Shown here: positions 1 through 7,277 of the stretch, one piece after another
How the letters are laid out: each line of letters begins with the position of its first letter
Numbering within the stretch: position 1 is the first letter of the stretch
Assembly: GCA_900555165.1 (NCBI GenBank)
Contig: USKE01000022.1
Location: 1-13,566 of the forward strand
DNA from: an uncultured Porphyromonadaceae bacterium
Lineage (GTDB): Bacteria; Bacteroidota; Bacteroidia; Bacteroidales; Muribaculaceae
DNA length: 13,566 nt
Direction of reading: 5' to 3'
Notes under the pieces: model-generated
The model's database searches: none
What the model saw: only the letters and a program-made list of their open reading frames with translations
Told to the model about the DNA's origin: nothing
Program-made: the position numbers and the translations under genes

Positions 1-87
1 CTCAAAATATATGGGGCTATGCAGGTGAAAATTGCGTTTCGACTTTGACTTTAGGAGACAGGCGTGTCGGCAGGTGCATTTCATGAT

Positions 88-122
88 AAAAAACAGCCCG
101 GAACAGGGATGCTCCGGGCTGT
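88..122 (-). terminator. Intrinsic terminator of the glucanase-like gene
   Basis: A perfect 10-bp inverted repeat (arms 93-102 and 113-122, ACAGCCCGGA/TCCGGGCTGT) encloses a 10-nt loop. On the minus strand it is followed directly by a T run (88-92). It lies 18 nt past the stop codon of the minus-strand reading frame that ends at 141, as expected for a Rho-independent terminator. Bases 1-87 show no gene or other structure that I can support. Confidence 0.88.
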
Positions 123-140
123 CGTCAGTATGGAAGGGGA

Positions 141-803
141 TTATCTGATAACTACCTTGCGGCCGTTGTGGATGTAGATGCCGGGGGCGGTGGGAGCCTC
201 GTTCAGGCGGATGCCCTGCATGTTGTACCATACGGCGTCGGTGGCAGCGGCCTCTTCATCGAAGATGCTGTCGATGGCTGTAGAGGTGTTGCTGTCGTCG
301 CCCACGGGTGTGGGGTGGTAGGTGATCTGGGTGGGTGTCGACGAAACCTCCACATCAAATGTGAAGAAGGCGTCCCATTGTGCGCCGTTGTTCATGCTGT
401 TGAGGTCGTGGGTGTCGTTGAACCAGGCGCGTATGGTCTGTTTGCCCTCTTTGGCAATCCAGACGGGGTTGGTGGCCGTGCTGCCGTCGCGGTTGCCGCC
501 GTTGACGGTGAGTACGATGGTTTCGCCCGGAGCCACGCCCGGAGCGTTCTGGCCGCTGTAAGCGTCGCACCATACGATGTTAGAGGTCTGGGGCGTGCCG
601 TTCACGACTTCGTTGAACTGGATGCCGTGCTTGATGCCGGCCGGCGATGTGGTGCCGGTGGTGTTGCGCACATAAGCGCGGAAGTTGATGCGGTCGCCCG
701 GACGGATGGGGTCGTCGCCGGCGGCGCGCAGGCTGCTGTCAGTCACTTTGTACCACTCGACACGGTCGATTACAAACGGGGTGTTGCCCGGATTGCTGTT
801 CAC
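141..803 (-). CDS. Frameshifted 3' part of the GH87-like gene: CARDB-like domain plus Por-type sorting domain
   Basis: This 220-residue frame begins with a GTG that overlaps the upstream stop (GTGA). It is very unlikely to be an independent gene: it has no signal peptide and starts in mid-domain. Moving the upstream reading by -1 at the C8 run (873-880) joins the two frames through a sensible sequence (KRPPPDTSRERSF...). Residues ~10-153 form a CARDB/Ig-like domain (FVIDRVEWYKV, RPGDRINFRAYV, TIRAWFNDTHD). Residues ~176-220 form a Por-type C-terminal sorting domain (VWYNMQGIRL, APGIYIHNGRKVVIR), which in Bacteroidetes directs type IX secretion and is then removed. The corrected gene would encode about 1628 residues. 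As sequenced, the enzyme would lose this sorting signal unless slippage restores the frame. Confidence 0.8.
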   Translation of the reverse strand: MNSNPGNTPFVIDRVEWYKVTDSSLRAAGDDPIRPGDRINFRAYVRNTTGTTSPAGIKHGIQFNEVVNGTPQTSNIVWCDAYSGQNAPGVAPGETIVLTVNGGNRDGSTATNPVWIAKEGKQTIRAWFNDTHDLNSMNNGAQWDAFFTFDVEVSSTPTQITYHPTPVGDDSNTSTAIDSIFDEEAAATDAVWYNMQGIRLNEAPTAPGIYIHNGRKVVIR

Positions 804-3800
804 GGCATAGTGGGCGGGTTCGGTTGTGGTGGCCGAGCCGGTGGCGTTGAAAGAGCGCTCGCGGCTGGTGTCGGGGGGGGCCGCTTCGCAAAGGCAGGGA
901 CGGCTTTCACCACATGACCGCCGGCTTCGGCGGTATAGGTGCCGTCGACCGTAATGTCAGTGTAGTAGCCTGCCATGATGGCCTCGGTGGTGGTGGCGGT
1001 GCCGATGGTCCGGCCGTCGACGGTGACGGTCACGCGGATGTTCTTGCCCGAGGGGAGGTCGACAGCCGAGTTGTTGGCAACACGTACTGTAAACGAGCTG
1101 AGCACGGTCCCTGCCGTTACAGAGGGGGTGCCGGGGTTCCAGAAGATGTGGGTAGGCACAAGGTTGAAACCGGTCACGGGCTGTTCGGGCTCGTCGTCGC
1201 CGTCTTCGTAGGGGCGGAACTTGCCGGGATTGTCGAGGTCATCGGCCGGGTCGGGGTTCTCGTTGTAAGAGGGGAGCGACATCGGGAAGGTGTAGGTTGC
1301 CGAGAGGGTATTGTTGGCGGCGTATGCGTCGGGGTGGTTCTCGGGGTTGTCGAGACGGCAGGTGAGGGTTACCGCACCATTTGCTACGGTGTAGGTGTTG
1401 TCAGCGTTCCAGCCGCCGAGTCCGTTAGCGCCGCCACCGCCGTTGGGAGTGACGTCAATCCATTCGCCGGGGTTGACGGTGTTGTCGATGTCATTCCAGC
1501 GCATGCCGGTGTTGTACTCGGGCGAGCCTGCGCCGAGACCCCAGAGGATGCCCTTGCCGCTGCCCAGGCGGGCGGCTGTGCGGCCGAAGTTGCCTACGAT
1601 TGCATGCGGAATCAGTCGGTCGCCGGCGCTGACCTCTGTCAGGGCAGAGCCGTCTTCGTTGGTGAAGTAGACCTTCAGGATGGCCAGGTCGATACCGTCG
1701 CGCACGGGGGTCACCTCGATGTCGGGCTCGCCGGGTTCGTCGCCGGTGGTCTTGACGTTGATCTCCTTCGAGCGGTCGTTGTTGGTGCGCTCGGTATCGC
1801 CTTTGAGGCGGTTGGTCGGGTCGACAGTCGCGGTGAATGTGTGCTCGCCCTTGGTGGCTGTCCATGTGGCAGGGATGGTGAGGATGCGCGAGCCGCTGAG
1901 ACCATCTTTCACGGTAAGGGTGCCCACCTGCGAGCCGTCAACCTTGACGACTACGTTGAAACTTGTGCCTTCGGGGATGGCGTCGCCGCTGTGGTCGAGG
2001 CGTACCTTGAATGTCACCTTGTCGCCGTCGTACATGTCGGGCTTGCCGGCCTGGGTGTTCCAGTCGAGGCCGCCGAGTCTGACGTCATATTTCAGGTCGG
2101 GCTGCACCGGGGTGTCGCCGCCGTCATCCTCATAATCGCGGAATTTGCCGGGATTATTGAGGTCGTCGGCCTTGTCGGGGTTCTCGTTGTAGGTGGGCAG
2201 CGCCTTGGGGAAGGTGTATGAGGCGCTGAGCATGTTGTTCGCGCTGTTGCCGTCGTTGTATTTTGTCGGCGAGTCCATGCGGCATGTCAGGGTCACGTCA
2301 CCGGCCACGACGATATAGTTCAGGGCTGAGTTGAAACCTGTCGAGCCTGTGCCCGAACCGCCTCCGTTGGGGGTTACGTCGATCCATTCGCCCGGGGCGA
2401 GGGTATGGCTTGAGTCATCCCACAACATGCCGGTCTGGTATTCGGGCGAGCCTGCCCCCAGAGCCCAGAGCACGCCCTGGCCGCTGCCGAGGTTGATGGT
2501 GTTTGTGCCGTAGTTGGCCACTATGGCGTGGGGAATGAGTTCGTCGCCCGCATTCACCTCGTCCATCGAGCTGCCGTCGGCCTTCTCGAAGTAAACTTTC
2601 ACTACACCCATGTCGTATGCCTCGCCTGAGGGAACGATTTCGATTTCCGGCTCTTCACCTGCGGGAACCTCCTTTACGTTCACCTCTTTCGAACGTGTGT
2701 TGTTGGTGCGGTCGCTCTCATGTTTGAAACGGCCTCTTGAATCGACAGTGGCGGTGAAGGTGTGCTCGCCCTTGGTGGCTGTCCAGGTAGTGGGGAACTC
2801 GATGATCGTCGAGCCGCTGAGACCGTCTTTCACGGTGTATGAGAACTTACGGGAACCGTCGACGGTCACGGTGACGTCGAATTTCGCGCCCTCGGGGATA
2901 GGATTGCCGGTGAGGTCGAGGCGTACCTTGAACGTGACGGTATCGCCGTCGTACATGTCGGGCTTGCTGTTCTGCGTGTTCCAGTCGAGGCCTGTGAGTT
3001 TCACATCATAGCCGGTGAGGGTGTCGAACGGGTCGATGATGCCGCCGCTCTGGGTGGCGTCGGGATATCCCATCACCTCATAGTCGCACTCGTCGGCGGG
3101 GATGTAGGTGTAGCCCTCCGATGCCGTCACTTTCTGTGCCAGCTCGGCATTGTTGTCGGTGTATACGGGCCAGGTGTCGTTGCGGCCGAGTTCGGGCTCG
3201 CGCACATTGCCGATGGTGGTGTTCTTGAAATTGGCGGCACTCATCAGGCGTATGGCTGCCGGGCTGTGTTTCGAGCATGACCAGTCGATGACGCCGCCTG
3301 CCAGGCCTGAGCCGAGAATCTGGGTGTCTTCGAAGTTGATGTTCTCGACGGCCTGCTGCACGCGGATGGCGTAGAAGGGTGAGTCGTAGATCTGGGTGTT
3401 GTGGAAGTAGACGTTCTTCACGCCGCCGATGATGTCGATGGCGGCGAAGTCCTCGTTCCAGCAGTCATGGTCTGTACCGCCGCTGACAATCACGTTGTTC
3501 CAGAAGTGTATGCCTTTGGCGGTGTTCTGGAATTTCGGGCCGGGGTAGCGGTCGTTGACGTGTATGCCCGCGGCCATGAACATGTCGCGGATGTAGTTGT
3601 TGTAGATCAGGTGCTCGTCGCCGCCATAGATGGCGATGCCGCCTGCGCGCCATACGAAATCTATGGTGTTGTAGGCGAATACGTTGCCGATCTCGTCATT
3701 GTCATACTTCCCTTCGCCGGCACTCTGGTCGGTGGCGTTCCATACGGCCAGACCGTCGTCGCCGCAGTTGCGGATGTTGCAGTTATAGACGTATGAGTGC

Positions 3801-5026
3801 GATGTCGACTGGCAGAAGTTCACGCCGTCGGCGAAGTTGTTGCGTATGCGGCAGTTGATGATCTTGATGCCCGACGAGTTGCGTTTCAGACCGTTGTAGT
3901 CACCGATCCAGAAACCGCACTCGAAGTGCTCCTGCCATACGTCATGTATCACCGAGCCTTTGCGCCATACATCCATGAAACATTTGTAGACGGCCTGCTC
4001 GCCGTAGCGTGAACGCAGGCGTGAGTTTATGTACATATGGCAGAACTCCACGTTGTTGCAGTAGTCGTCGATTTTGTCGTTGCCGGGGGCCGAGTAGCCG
4101 TTGCCTCCCGAGAAACCGCCCGACTGCTTGTTGGCGCTGGTGAACATGATGTTGGTGTGCCAGATGCCGGCGCCCATAATCTTCACACCCTCGCAACGCA
4201 CGTCGACGATTGAGCCGAAGTTGTAGTTGCCCTCGGGCAGATAAAGGCATTTCGGGCCGTTGTCGGCTGCGGCGAGTGCCCGGGTGAAGGCGCTTACGTC
4301 ATCGCCGCCCTTGCCTCCGCCGAAGTCGGTGATGCTCACATAGTCGCCGTCGGGCTCGATGGGCAGGGGCACCTGCTCAAGTTCGATGAAATCGACACCG
4401 CAGCCTGCGCCGCCGGTAGATTCGATACGGATGCGGTCACCCGAGTTCAGTGACTGCGGCAGCTGGAAGTGGTTCTCGTCGAACGCGAACGAGCCTACGC
4501 CGCCCGGGGTGTCCTTGGGCGAGCCCGAGCCGAATCCGAAATACTGCCACATGTTGTATGAGCTGATGGGGAGGGAGCCGGTGCGCTCGCCGCGGTAGAT
4601 GACATCGGTCTTGACGCCGTTCACATATACATTGAGGTGCGAGTCGATACCCATGCCGTCGGCCGAGTCGGCCAGGGTGAAACGCACGGTCACGCCGTCG
4701 CCCGGAGTGTAGACAGTCCATTCGGCGTATGAGCCGGCCGAAGGGAGGCTGATGTAGTTGCGGTTCGAGCCTTGCGAGGCGATGTTGTACGGGTCGACGT
4801 CGTATGATGTCGACAGTGACGCGCCCCCACCGAGGGTGGCATCCTCTGTGTCATAGCGGGTGTAGGGCATCGACGCGCCCACGCGGTTTTCCGCGCCCAC
4901 GCCGGGGACAGCCCACTCCTCGTTGTCGGCCACTGCGGCCGGCGACGACAGTGCCAGGGGCAGCCACGCGGCCGCCACAAGCAGTTTAAGGGATAATCCT
5001 TTCATTCTGTATGTTGATAGATTCAT
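800..5026 (-). CDS. Secreted GH87-like alpha-1,3-glucanase, N-terminal and main part (frameshifted near its 3' end)
   Basis: Probably an exported enzyme cleaving alpha-1,3-glucan or a related alpha-glucan. The 1408 residues begin with a signal peptide (about 1-34, ending SPAAVA). A carbohydrate-binding-like beta-sandwich follows (about 50-218, with LADSADGMGID), then a right-handed beta-helix (about 228-620) that starts like pectate-lyase folds (ITDFGGGKGGDDVSAF). FAD400GVN and GDD424G place Asp400, Asp423 and Asp424 at the 23/24-residue spacing I recall for the GH87 catalytic aspartates of Paenibacillus Agl-FH1 (1045, 1068, 1069). Two CARDB-like domain pairs occupy 672-1285 and a third starts near 1286. 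The frame is then lost at a C8 run (codons ~382-384 past residue 1000), so the last ~26 residues are out-of-frame. Met8 (position 5005) is an equally plausible start and gives a more standard signal peptide. Another beta-helix glycosidase or lyase is the main alternative. Confidence 0.72.
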   Translation of the reverse strand: MNLSTYRMKGLSLKLLVAAAWLPLALSSPAAVADNEEWAVPGVGAENRVGASMPYTRYDTEDATLGGGASLSTSYDVDPYNIASQGSNRNYISLPSAGSYAEWTVYTPGDGVTVRFTLADSADGMGIDSHLNVYVNGVKTDVIYRGERTGSLPISSYNMWQYFGFGSGSPKDTPGGVGSFAFDENHFQLPQSLNSGDRIRIESTGGAGCGVDFIELEQVPLPIEPDGDYVSITDFGGGKGGDDVSAFTRALAAADNGPKCLYLPEGNYNFGSIVDVRCEGVKIMGAGIWHTNIMFTSANKQSGGFSGGNGYSAPGNDKIDDYCNNVEFCHMYINSRLRSRYGEQAVYKCFMDVWRKGSVIHDVWQEHFECGFWIGDYNGLKRNSSGIKIINCRIRNNFADGVNFCQSTSHSYVYNCNIRNCGDDGLAVWNATDQSAGEGKYDNDEIGNVFAYNTIDFVWRAGGIAIYGGDEHLIYNNYIRDMFMAAGIHVNDRYPGPKFQNTAKGIHFWNNVIVSGGTDHDCWNEDFAAIDIIGGVKNVYFHNTQIYDSPFYAIRVQQAVENINFEDTQILGSGLAGGVIDWSCSKHSPAAIRLMSAANFKNTTIGNVREPELGRNDTWPVYTDNNAELAQKVTASEGYTYIPADECDYEVMGYPDATQSGGIIDPFDTLTGYDVKLTGLDWNTQNSKPDMYDGDTVTFKVRLDLTGNPIPEGAKFDVTVTVDGSRKFSYTVKDGLSGSTIIEFPTTWTATKGEHTFTATVDSRGRFKHESDRTNNTRSKEVNVKEVPAGEEPEIEIVPSGEAYDMGVVKVYFEKADGSSMDEVNAGDELIPHAIVANYGTNTINLGSGQGVLWALGAGSPEYQTGMLWDDSSHTLAPGEWIDVTPNGGGSGTGSTGFNSALNYIVVAGDVTLTCRMDSPTKYNDGNSANNMLSASYTFPKALPTYNENPDKADDLNNPGKFRDYEDDGGDTPVQPDLKYDVRLGGLDWNTQAGKPDMYDGDKVTFKVRLDHSGDAIPEGTSFNVVVKVDGSQVGTLTVKDGLSGSRILTIPATWTATKGEHTFTATVDPTNRLKGDTERTNNDRSKEINVKTTGDEPGEPDIEVTPVRDGIDLAILKVYFTNEDGSALTEVSAGDRLIPHAIVGNFGRTAARLGSGKGILWGLGAGSPEYNTGMRWNDIDNTVNPGEWIDVTPNGGGGANGLGGWNADNTYTVANGAVTLTCRLDNPENHPDAYAANNTLSATYTFPMSLPSYNENPDPADDLDNPGKFRPYEDGDDEPEQPVTGFNLVPTHIFWNPGTPSVTAGTVLSSFTVRVANNSAVDLPSGKNIRVTVTVDGRTIGTATTTEAIMAGYYTDITVDGTYTAEAGGHVVKAVPAFAKRPPPTPAASALSTPPARPPQPNPPTMP
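873..880. other. G8 homopolymer at the frameshift point
   Basis: Eight consecutive G on the plus strand (C8 in the coding direction) sit exactly where two long frames of the same protein meet. A tract of 6 or 9 would keep one continuous frame; 8 does not. Possible explanations are a sequencing or assembly indel, a slippage-prone phase-variable tract, -1 ribosomal or transcriptional slippage on the C run, or a fixed mutation. Confidence 0.85.
1172..3013 (-). repeat. Tandem duplication of a 921-bp, two-domain block
   Basis: Residues 672-978 and 979-1285 of the glucanase-like protein are two copies of a 307-residue block. Each holds an A domain (YDV.L.GLDWNTQ...KPDMYDGD, ending in a TNN.RSKE motif) and a B domain (IPHAIV.N.G, LGAGSPEY.TGM, EWIDVTPNGGG). 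Each ends in a shared linker (YNENPD.ADDL.NPGKFR.YED). The DNA is locally identical at an exact 921-bp offset, for example TGTGCTCGCCCTTGGTGGCT at 1840 and 2761, and TACATGTCGG at 2031 and 2952. The copies differ elsewhere, so the duplication is not very recent. A third, much more divergent A-B pair follows (about 144-1171). Confidence 0.88.
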
Positions 5027-5363
5027 GAAATTAAATTCAGGTGAATGTTCATGCGGTTCATTTACCGTGAGGATTTGTTTGATTTGTCAAGTCAGTCTGA
5101 TGTGTAGAATTGTCGTAACAGTCGGAACAGAATGTCGGATTGAACAAGTCGTGTATAAATATAAGCTGATATGAGTAAATCTGAGTTTCGGGCGGCGACT
5201 CGCGTCGCGGCATACTTTGAAATCTGTTGCAAAATTATCATCAAGCCCCCCTTTGCCCAAGAAATATAGCCGTTCTATAGTGGTAATATCGCTCAAATGC
5301 TTGACGGTCAGCAATATTTTGCGCACCTTAACTGTGTGGGAATATAGCCGGTTTTGGTGCGGG
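5027..5363. other. AT-richer divergent spacer without a supported gene
   Basis: This stretch has lower GC and no codon bias compared with both flanking genes. It holds the candidate minus-strand promoter and a 10-bp direct repeat AATATAGCCG (5263-5272 and 5341-5350). A short GC hairpin (GCGAC-TCGC-GTCGC) lies around 5195-5208. Short frames on both strands can be read here, but none resembles a protein I know. I saw no clear plus-strand promoter for the porX operon; TACTTTG (5213-5219) and TATTTTG (5315-5321) are each one base short of the -7 consensus. Confidence 0.5.
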
Positions 5364-5669
5364 AAGTCAGACAAGTCAGACCCGTCCGACGAGTCCGACA
5401 AGTCAGACGGAAACACTCAGGGCGCCGAAACCACCCGGCCCCAGCCTGAAACTCCGAAAGCTCAGGCTCCGGCACCGCAACAGGCACCGGCCGCGCAGAA
5501 AGCTACCGGGCCGGCACAGCCCGCTAAAGTTTCCGAAACCACCAAGGCCGCAGAACCGGCAAAGGCTCCTGTGCCTGCCAAGGCCCCCGAGCCTGCCAAA
5601 AAGCAAACAGCCCCGGCCCTCCCGACTTACGACGAGGGATCCGAAGGCGATGACCCGTTACTTGACTAA
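5217..5669 (+). CDS. Doubtful ORF: Pro/Ala/Lys-rich tail of unknown protein, upstream of porX
   Basis: I do not recognise this protein. The frame has only a TTG start at 5217, and its first ~50 residues look like translated spacer (AT-rich, no codon bias, overlapping a minus-strand promoter candidate). It then runs through the 9-bp array as KSD/PSD/ESD triplets. From about 5409 the composition changes sharply to a GC-rich, strongly codon-biased stretch encoding a Pro/Ala/Lys/Glu/Gln linker (APAPQQAP, AEPAKAPVPAKAPEP) and an acidic end (YDEGSEGDDPLLD). This resembles the disordered C-terminus of a real protein. It stops 9 nt before the porX start, so it could be the end of a gene that normally precedes porX and has lost its N-terminal part. 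Periplasmic-spanning or linker proteins have such tails, but no function can be assigned. Confidence 0.35.
   Translation: MKSVAKLSSSPPLPKKYSRSIVVISLKCLTVSNILRTLTVWEYSRFWCGKSDKSDPSDESDKSDGNTQGAETTRPQPETPKAQAPAPQQAPAAQKATGPAQPAKVSETTKAAEPAKAPVPAKAPEPAKKQTAPALPTYDEGSEGDDPLLD
5230..5260 (-). promoter_or_regulatory. Candidate sigma-ABfr promoter for the glucanase-like gene
   Basis: On the minus strand TTG (5260-5258) is followed after 20 nt by TAATTTTG (5237-5230). This matches the Bacteroidetes -33/-7 consensus TTTG-N19-21-TAnnTTTG in its -7 box and spacing. It would give a leader of roughly 200 nt before the start at 5026. It is the only CAAAnnTA match on the plus strand that I found in the spacer. 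It lies inside the questionable plus-strand frame 5217-5669, which argues against that frame's N-terminal half being real. Confidence 0.5.
5364..5408. repeat. Five-unit 9-bp tandem array of palindromic GTCNGAC heptamers
   Basis: Units run 5364-5372, 5373-5381, 5382-5390, 5391-5399 and 5400-5408, with consensus (A/C/G)(A/C)GTC(A/C)GAC. Each contains GTCNGAC, which is palindromic around its central base, separated by 2 nt. Because 9 is a multiple of 3, the array stays open in frame on both strands and reads as Ser-Asp-rich triplets. It lies upstream of porX and also upstream of the divergent promoter candidate. Function unknown: an operator array, a structured RNA element or a dispersed intergenic repeat are all possible. 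Confidence 0.8.
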
Positions 5670-5678
5670 GAACCTCAC

Positions 5679-7247
5679 ATGAGCCAGCATCAGATACTTT
5701 GGGCCGACGACGAGATCGACCTGCTCAAGCCCCACATACTTTTCCTGAAATCGAAGGGCTACGACCCCGTGACCGTGAACAACGGCCGCGACGCCCTCGA
5801 GCTTGTAAAGGAGCGCCATTTCGACCTGGTGATCCTCGACGAGAACATGCCCGGCCTCTCGGGCCTCGAGACCCTTCAGCGCATCAAGGAGATCGCCCCC
5901 CAGACCCAAGTGATCATGATTACCAAGAGCGAGGAGGAGAACATCATGAACCAGGCCGTGGGCAACAATATCGCCGACTACCTGATCAAGCCGGTGAACC
6001 CGATGCAGATCATGATGTCGATAAAGAAACTGCTGTCGCGCGACAAACTTGTATCCGAAACCGTGGCCGCCGACTACCGGCAGGAGTTCTCGCGCATCTC
6101 GATGCAGATAAGCGACGCCCGCACCATCGACGACTGGTACCGCCTTTATGAGAAACTGGTGGCCTGGGAAATTCGCCTGGCCGCGGCCGACACCAATATG
6201 GACGAGATGCTGCAGATGCAGAAGACCGAGGCCGACGCCGCTTTCTTCAAGTTCGTGCGCCGGAACTACGAGGACTGGATTCTCGGCAAGGACGCGCCCG
6301 GCGAGAACGGGCGCCCGGTGCTTAGTCCAGACATCTTCCGCACCGCCCTGTTCCCCCTGCTCGACAACGGGGAGAAGGTGTTCTTCATCGTTATCGACAA
6401 CTTCCGCCTCGACCTCTGGCAGAGCATCAAGCCCCTGCTGGCCGACTATTTCACGTTTGACGAACAGCTCTACACCTCTATCCTCCCCACCGCCACCCAG
6501 TATGCCCGAAACGCCATCTTCTCGGGCCTGATGCCGATAGACATCGCCAAGATGTTCCCGCACCTGTGGGTCGACGAAGACGAGGAGGAGGGGAAGAACC
6601 TCAACGAGAGCGAGCTGGTGACCACGCTGTTTGAACGTTACCGCCGCCAGTGCCGTTTCTCGTACAACAAGATAAACGACTCCACGGCAGCCGAAAAACT
6701 GCTGCGCGAGTTCGCCAACCTGCGCGACAATGACCTCAATGTCATCGTGCTCAACTTCATCGACATGCTGTCGCACGCGCGCACCGAAAGCCGCATGATA
6801 CGCGAGCTGGCCCGCACCGACGCCGCCTACCGCTCGCTGGCCGAGTCGTGGTTCCGCCACTCGCCGGCACTCGAGCTGTTCAGGCGCATCGCCGCCTCGG
6901 GGGCGCGCGTGGTGGTCACCACCGACCACGGCACCGTGCGCGTCGACAACCCCGTGAAGGTGCTCGGCGACAAGAACACCAACACCAACCTGCGCTACAA
7001 GGTAGGCAAGAACCTGGGCTACAACAACAAGCAGGTCTACGAGATCAAGCGCCCCACGATGATGGGGCTGCCGTCGCCCAACGTGTCGTCGGCCTACATC
7101 TTCGCCGGCAACCACGACTTCTTCGCCTATCCCAACAACTACAACTACTACGTGCAGTATTATACCGACACGTTCCAGCACGGCGGCATATCGCTTGAAG
7201 AGATGCTTGTGCCGCTTGTGACACTGACACCGAAAACCAACATCTGA
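5679..7247 (+). CDS. porX: PorX-type response regulator with PglZ domain
   Basis: PorX is the cytoplasmic response regulator that pairs with the histidine kinase PorY and controls type IX secretion genes in Bacteroidetes. The 522 residues match the family in length and order. The receiver domain (1-120) has the acidic pocket Asp10/Asp11, the phosphoacceptor Asp54 (LDENMPG), Thr82 and Lys104 (LIKP). A helical linker (about 125-205) follows. The PglZ/alkaline-phosphatase-like domain (about 210-515) carries metal-ligand motifs at Asp240 (IVIDNFRLD), Thr271/Thr273 (LPTAT), Asp416-His417 (TTDHG), His479 (GNHDFF) and His501 (QHGG). In Porphyromonas PorX this domain is a zinc-dependent phosphodiesterase acting on oligonucleotides. 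No DNA-binding domain is visible, as expected for the family. It begins 9 nt after the preceding frame and heads a six-gene cluster. Confidence 0.94.
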   Translation: MSQHQILWADDEIDLLKPHILFLKSKGYDPVTVNNGRDALELVKERHFDLVILDENMPGLSGLETLQRIKEIAPQTQVIMITKSEEENIMNQAVGNNIADYLIKPVNPMQIMMSIKKLLSRDKLVSETVAADYRQEFSRISMQISDARTIDDWYRLYEKLVAWEIRLAAADTNMDEMLQMQKTEADAAFFKFVRRNYEDWILGKDAPGENGRPVLSPDIFRTALFPLLDNGEKVFFIVIDNFRLDLWQSIKPLLADYFTFDEQLYTSILPTATQYARNAIFSGLMPIDIAKMFPHLWVDEDEEEGKNLNESELVTTLFERYRRQCRFSYNKINDSTAAEKLLREFANLRDNDLNVIVLNFIDMLSHARTESRMIRELARTDAAYRSLAESWFRHSPALELFRRIAASGARVVVTTDHGTVRVDNPVKVLGDKNTNTNLRYKVGKNLGYNNKQVYEIKRPTMMGLPSPNVSSAYIFAGNHDFFAYPNNYNYYVQYYTDTFQHGGISLEEMLVPLVTLTPKTNI

Positions 7248-7277
7248 CCACATCTCATATTCATCTCACATACAGCA

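Noticed and set aside
800..803. GTGA stop/start overlap suggesting that 141-803 is a separate, translationally coupled gene
   Set aside because: The downstream frame starts inside a domain without a signal peptide and joins the upstream frame smoothly at the G8 tract, so a frameshifted single gene explains it better.
168..2221. Long plus-strand open frames (168-917 and 914-2221) opposite the glucanase-like gene
   Set aside because: Low-complexity Gly/Val/Ala-rich translations with no domain or signal; shadows of the GC-rich coding strand.
5171..5269. A 32-codon ATG frame (MSKSEFRAAT...) in the divergent spacer
   Set aside because: No codon bias and no recognisable feature, and it overlaps the minus-strand promoter candidate; probably chance.
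5658..7253. A 531-codon open frame on the minus strand, fully antisense to porX
   Set aside because: It mirrors porX almost codon for codon; the Val/Gly/His-rich composition is what GC-rich codon bias produces on the opposite strand. PorX itself has clear catalytic motifs.
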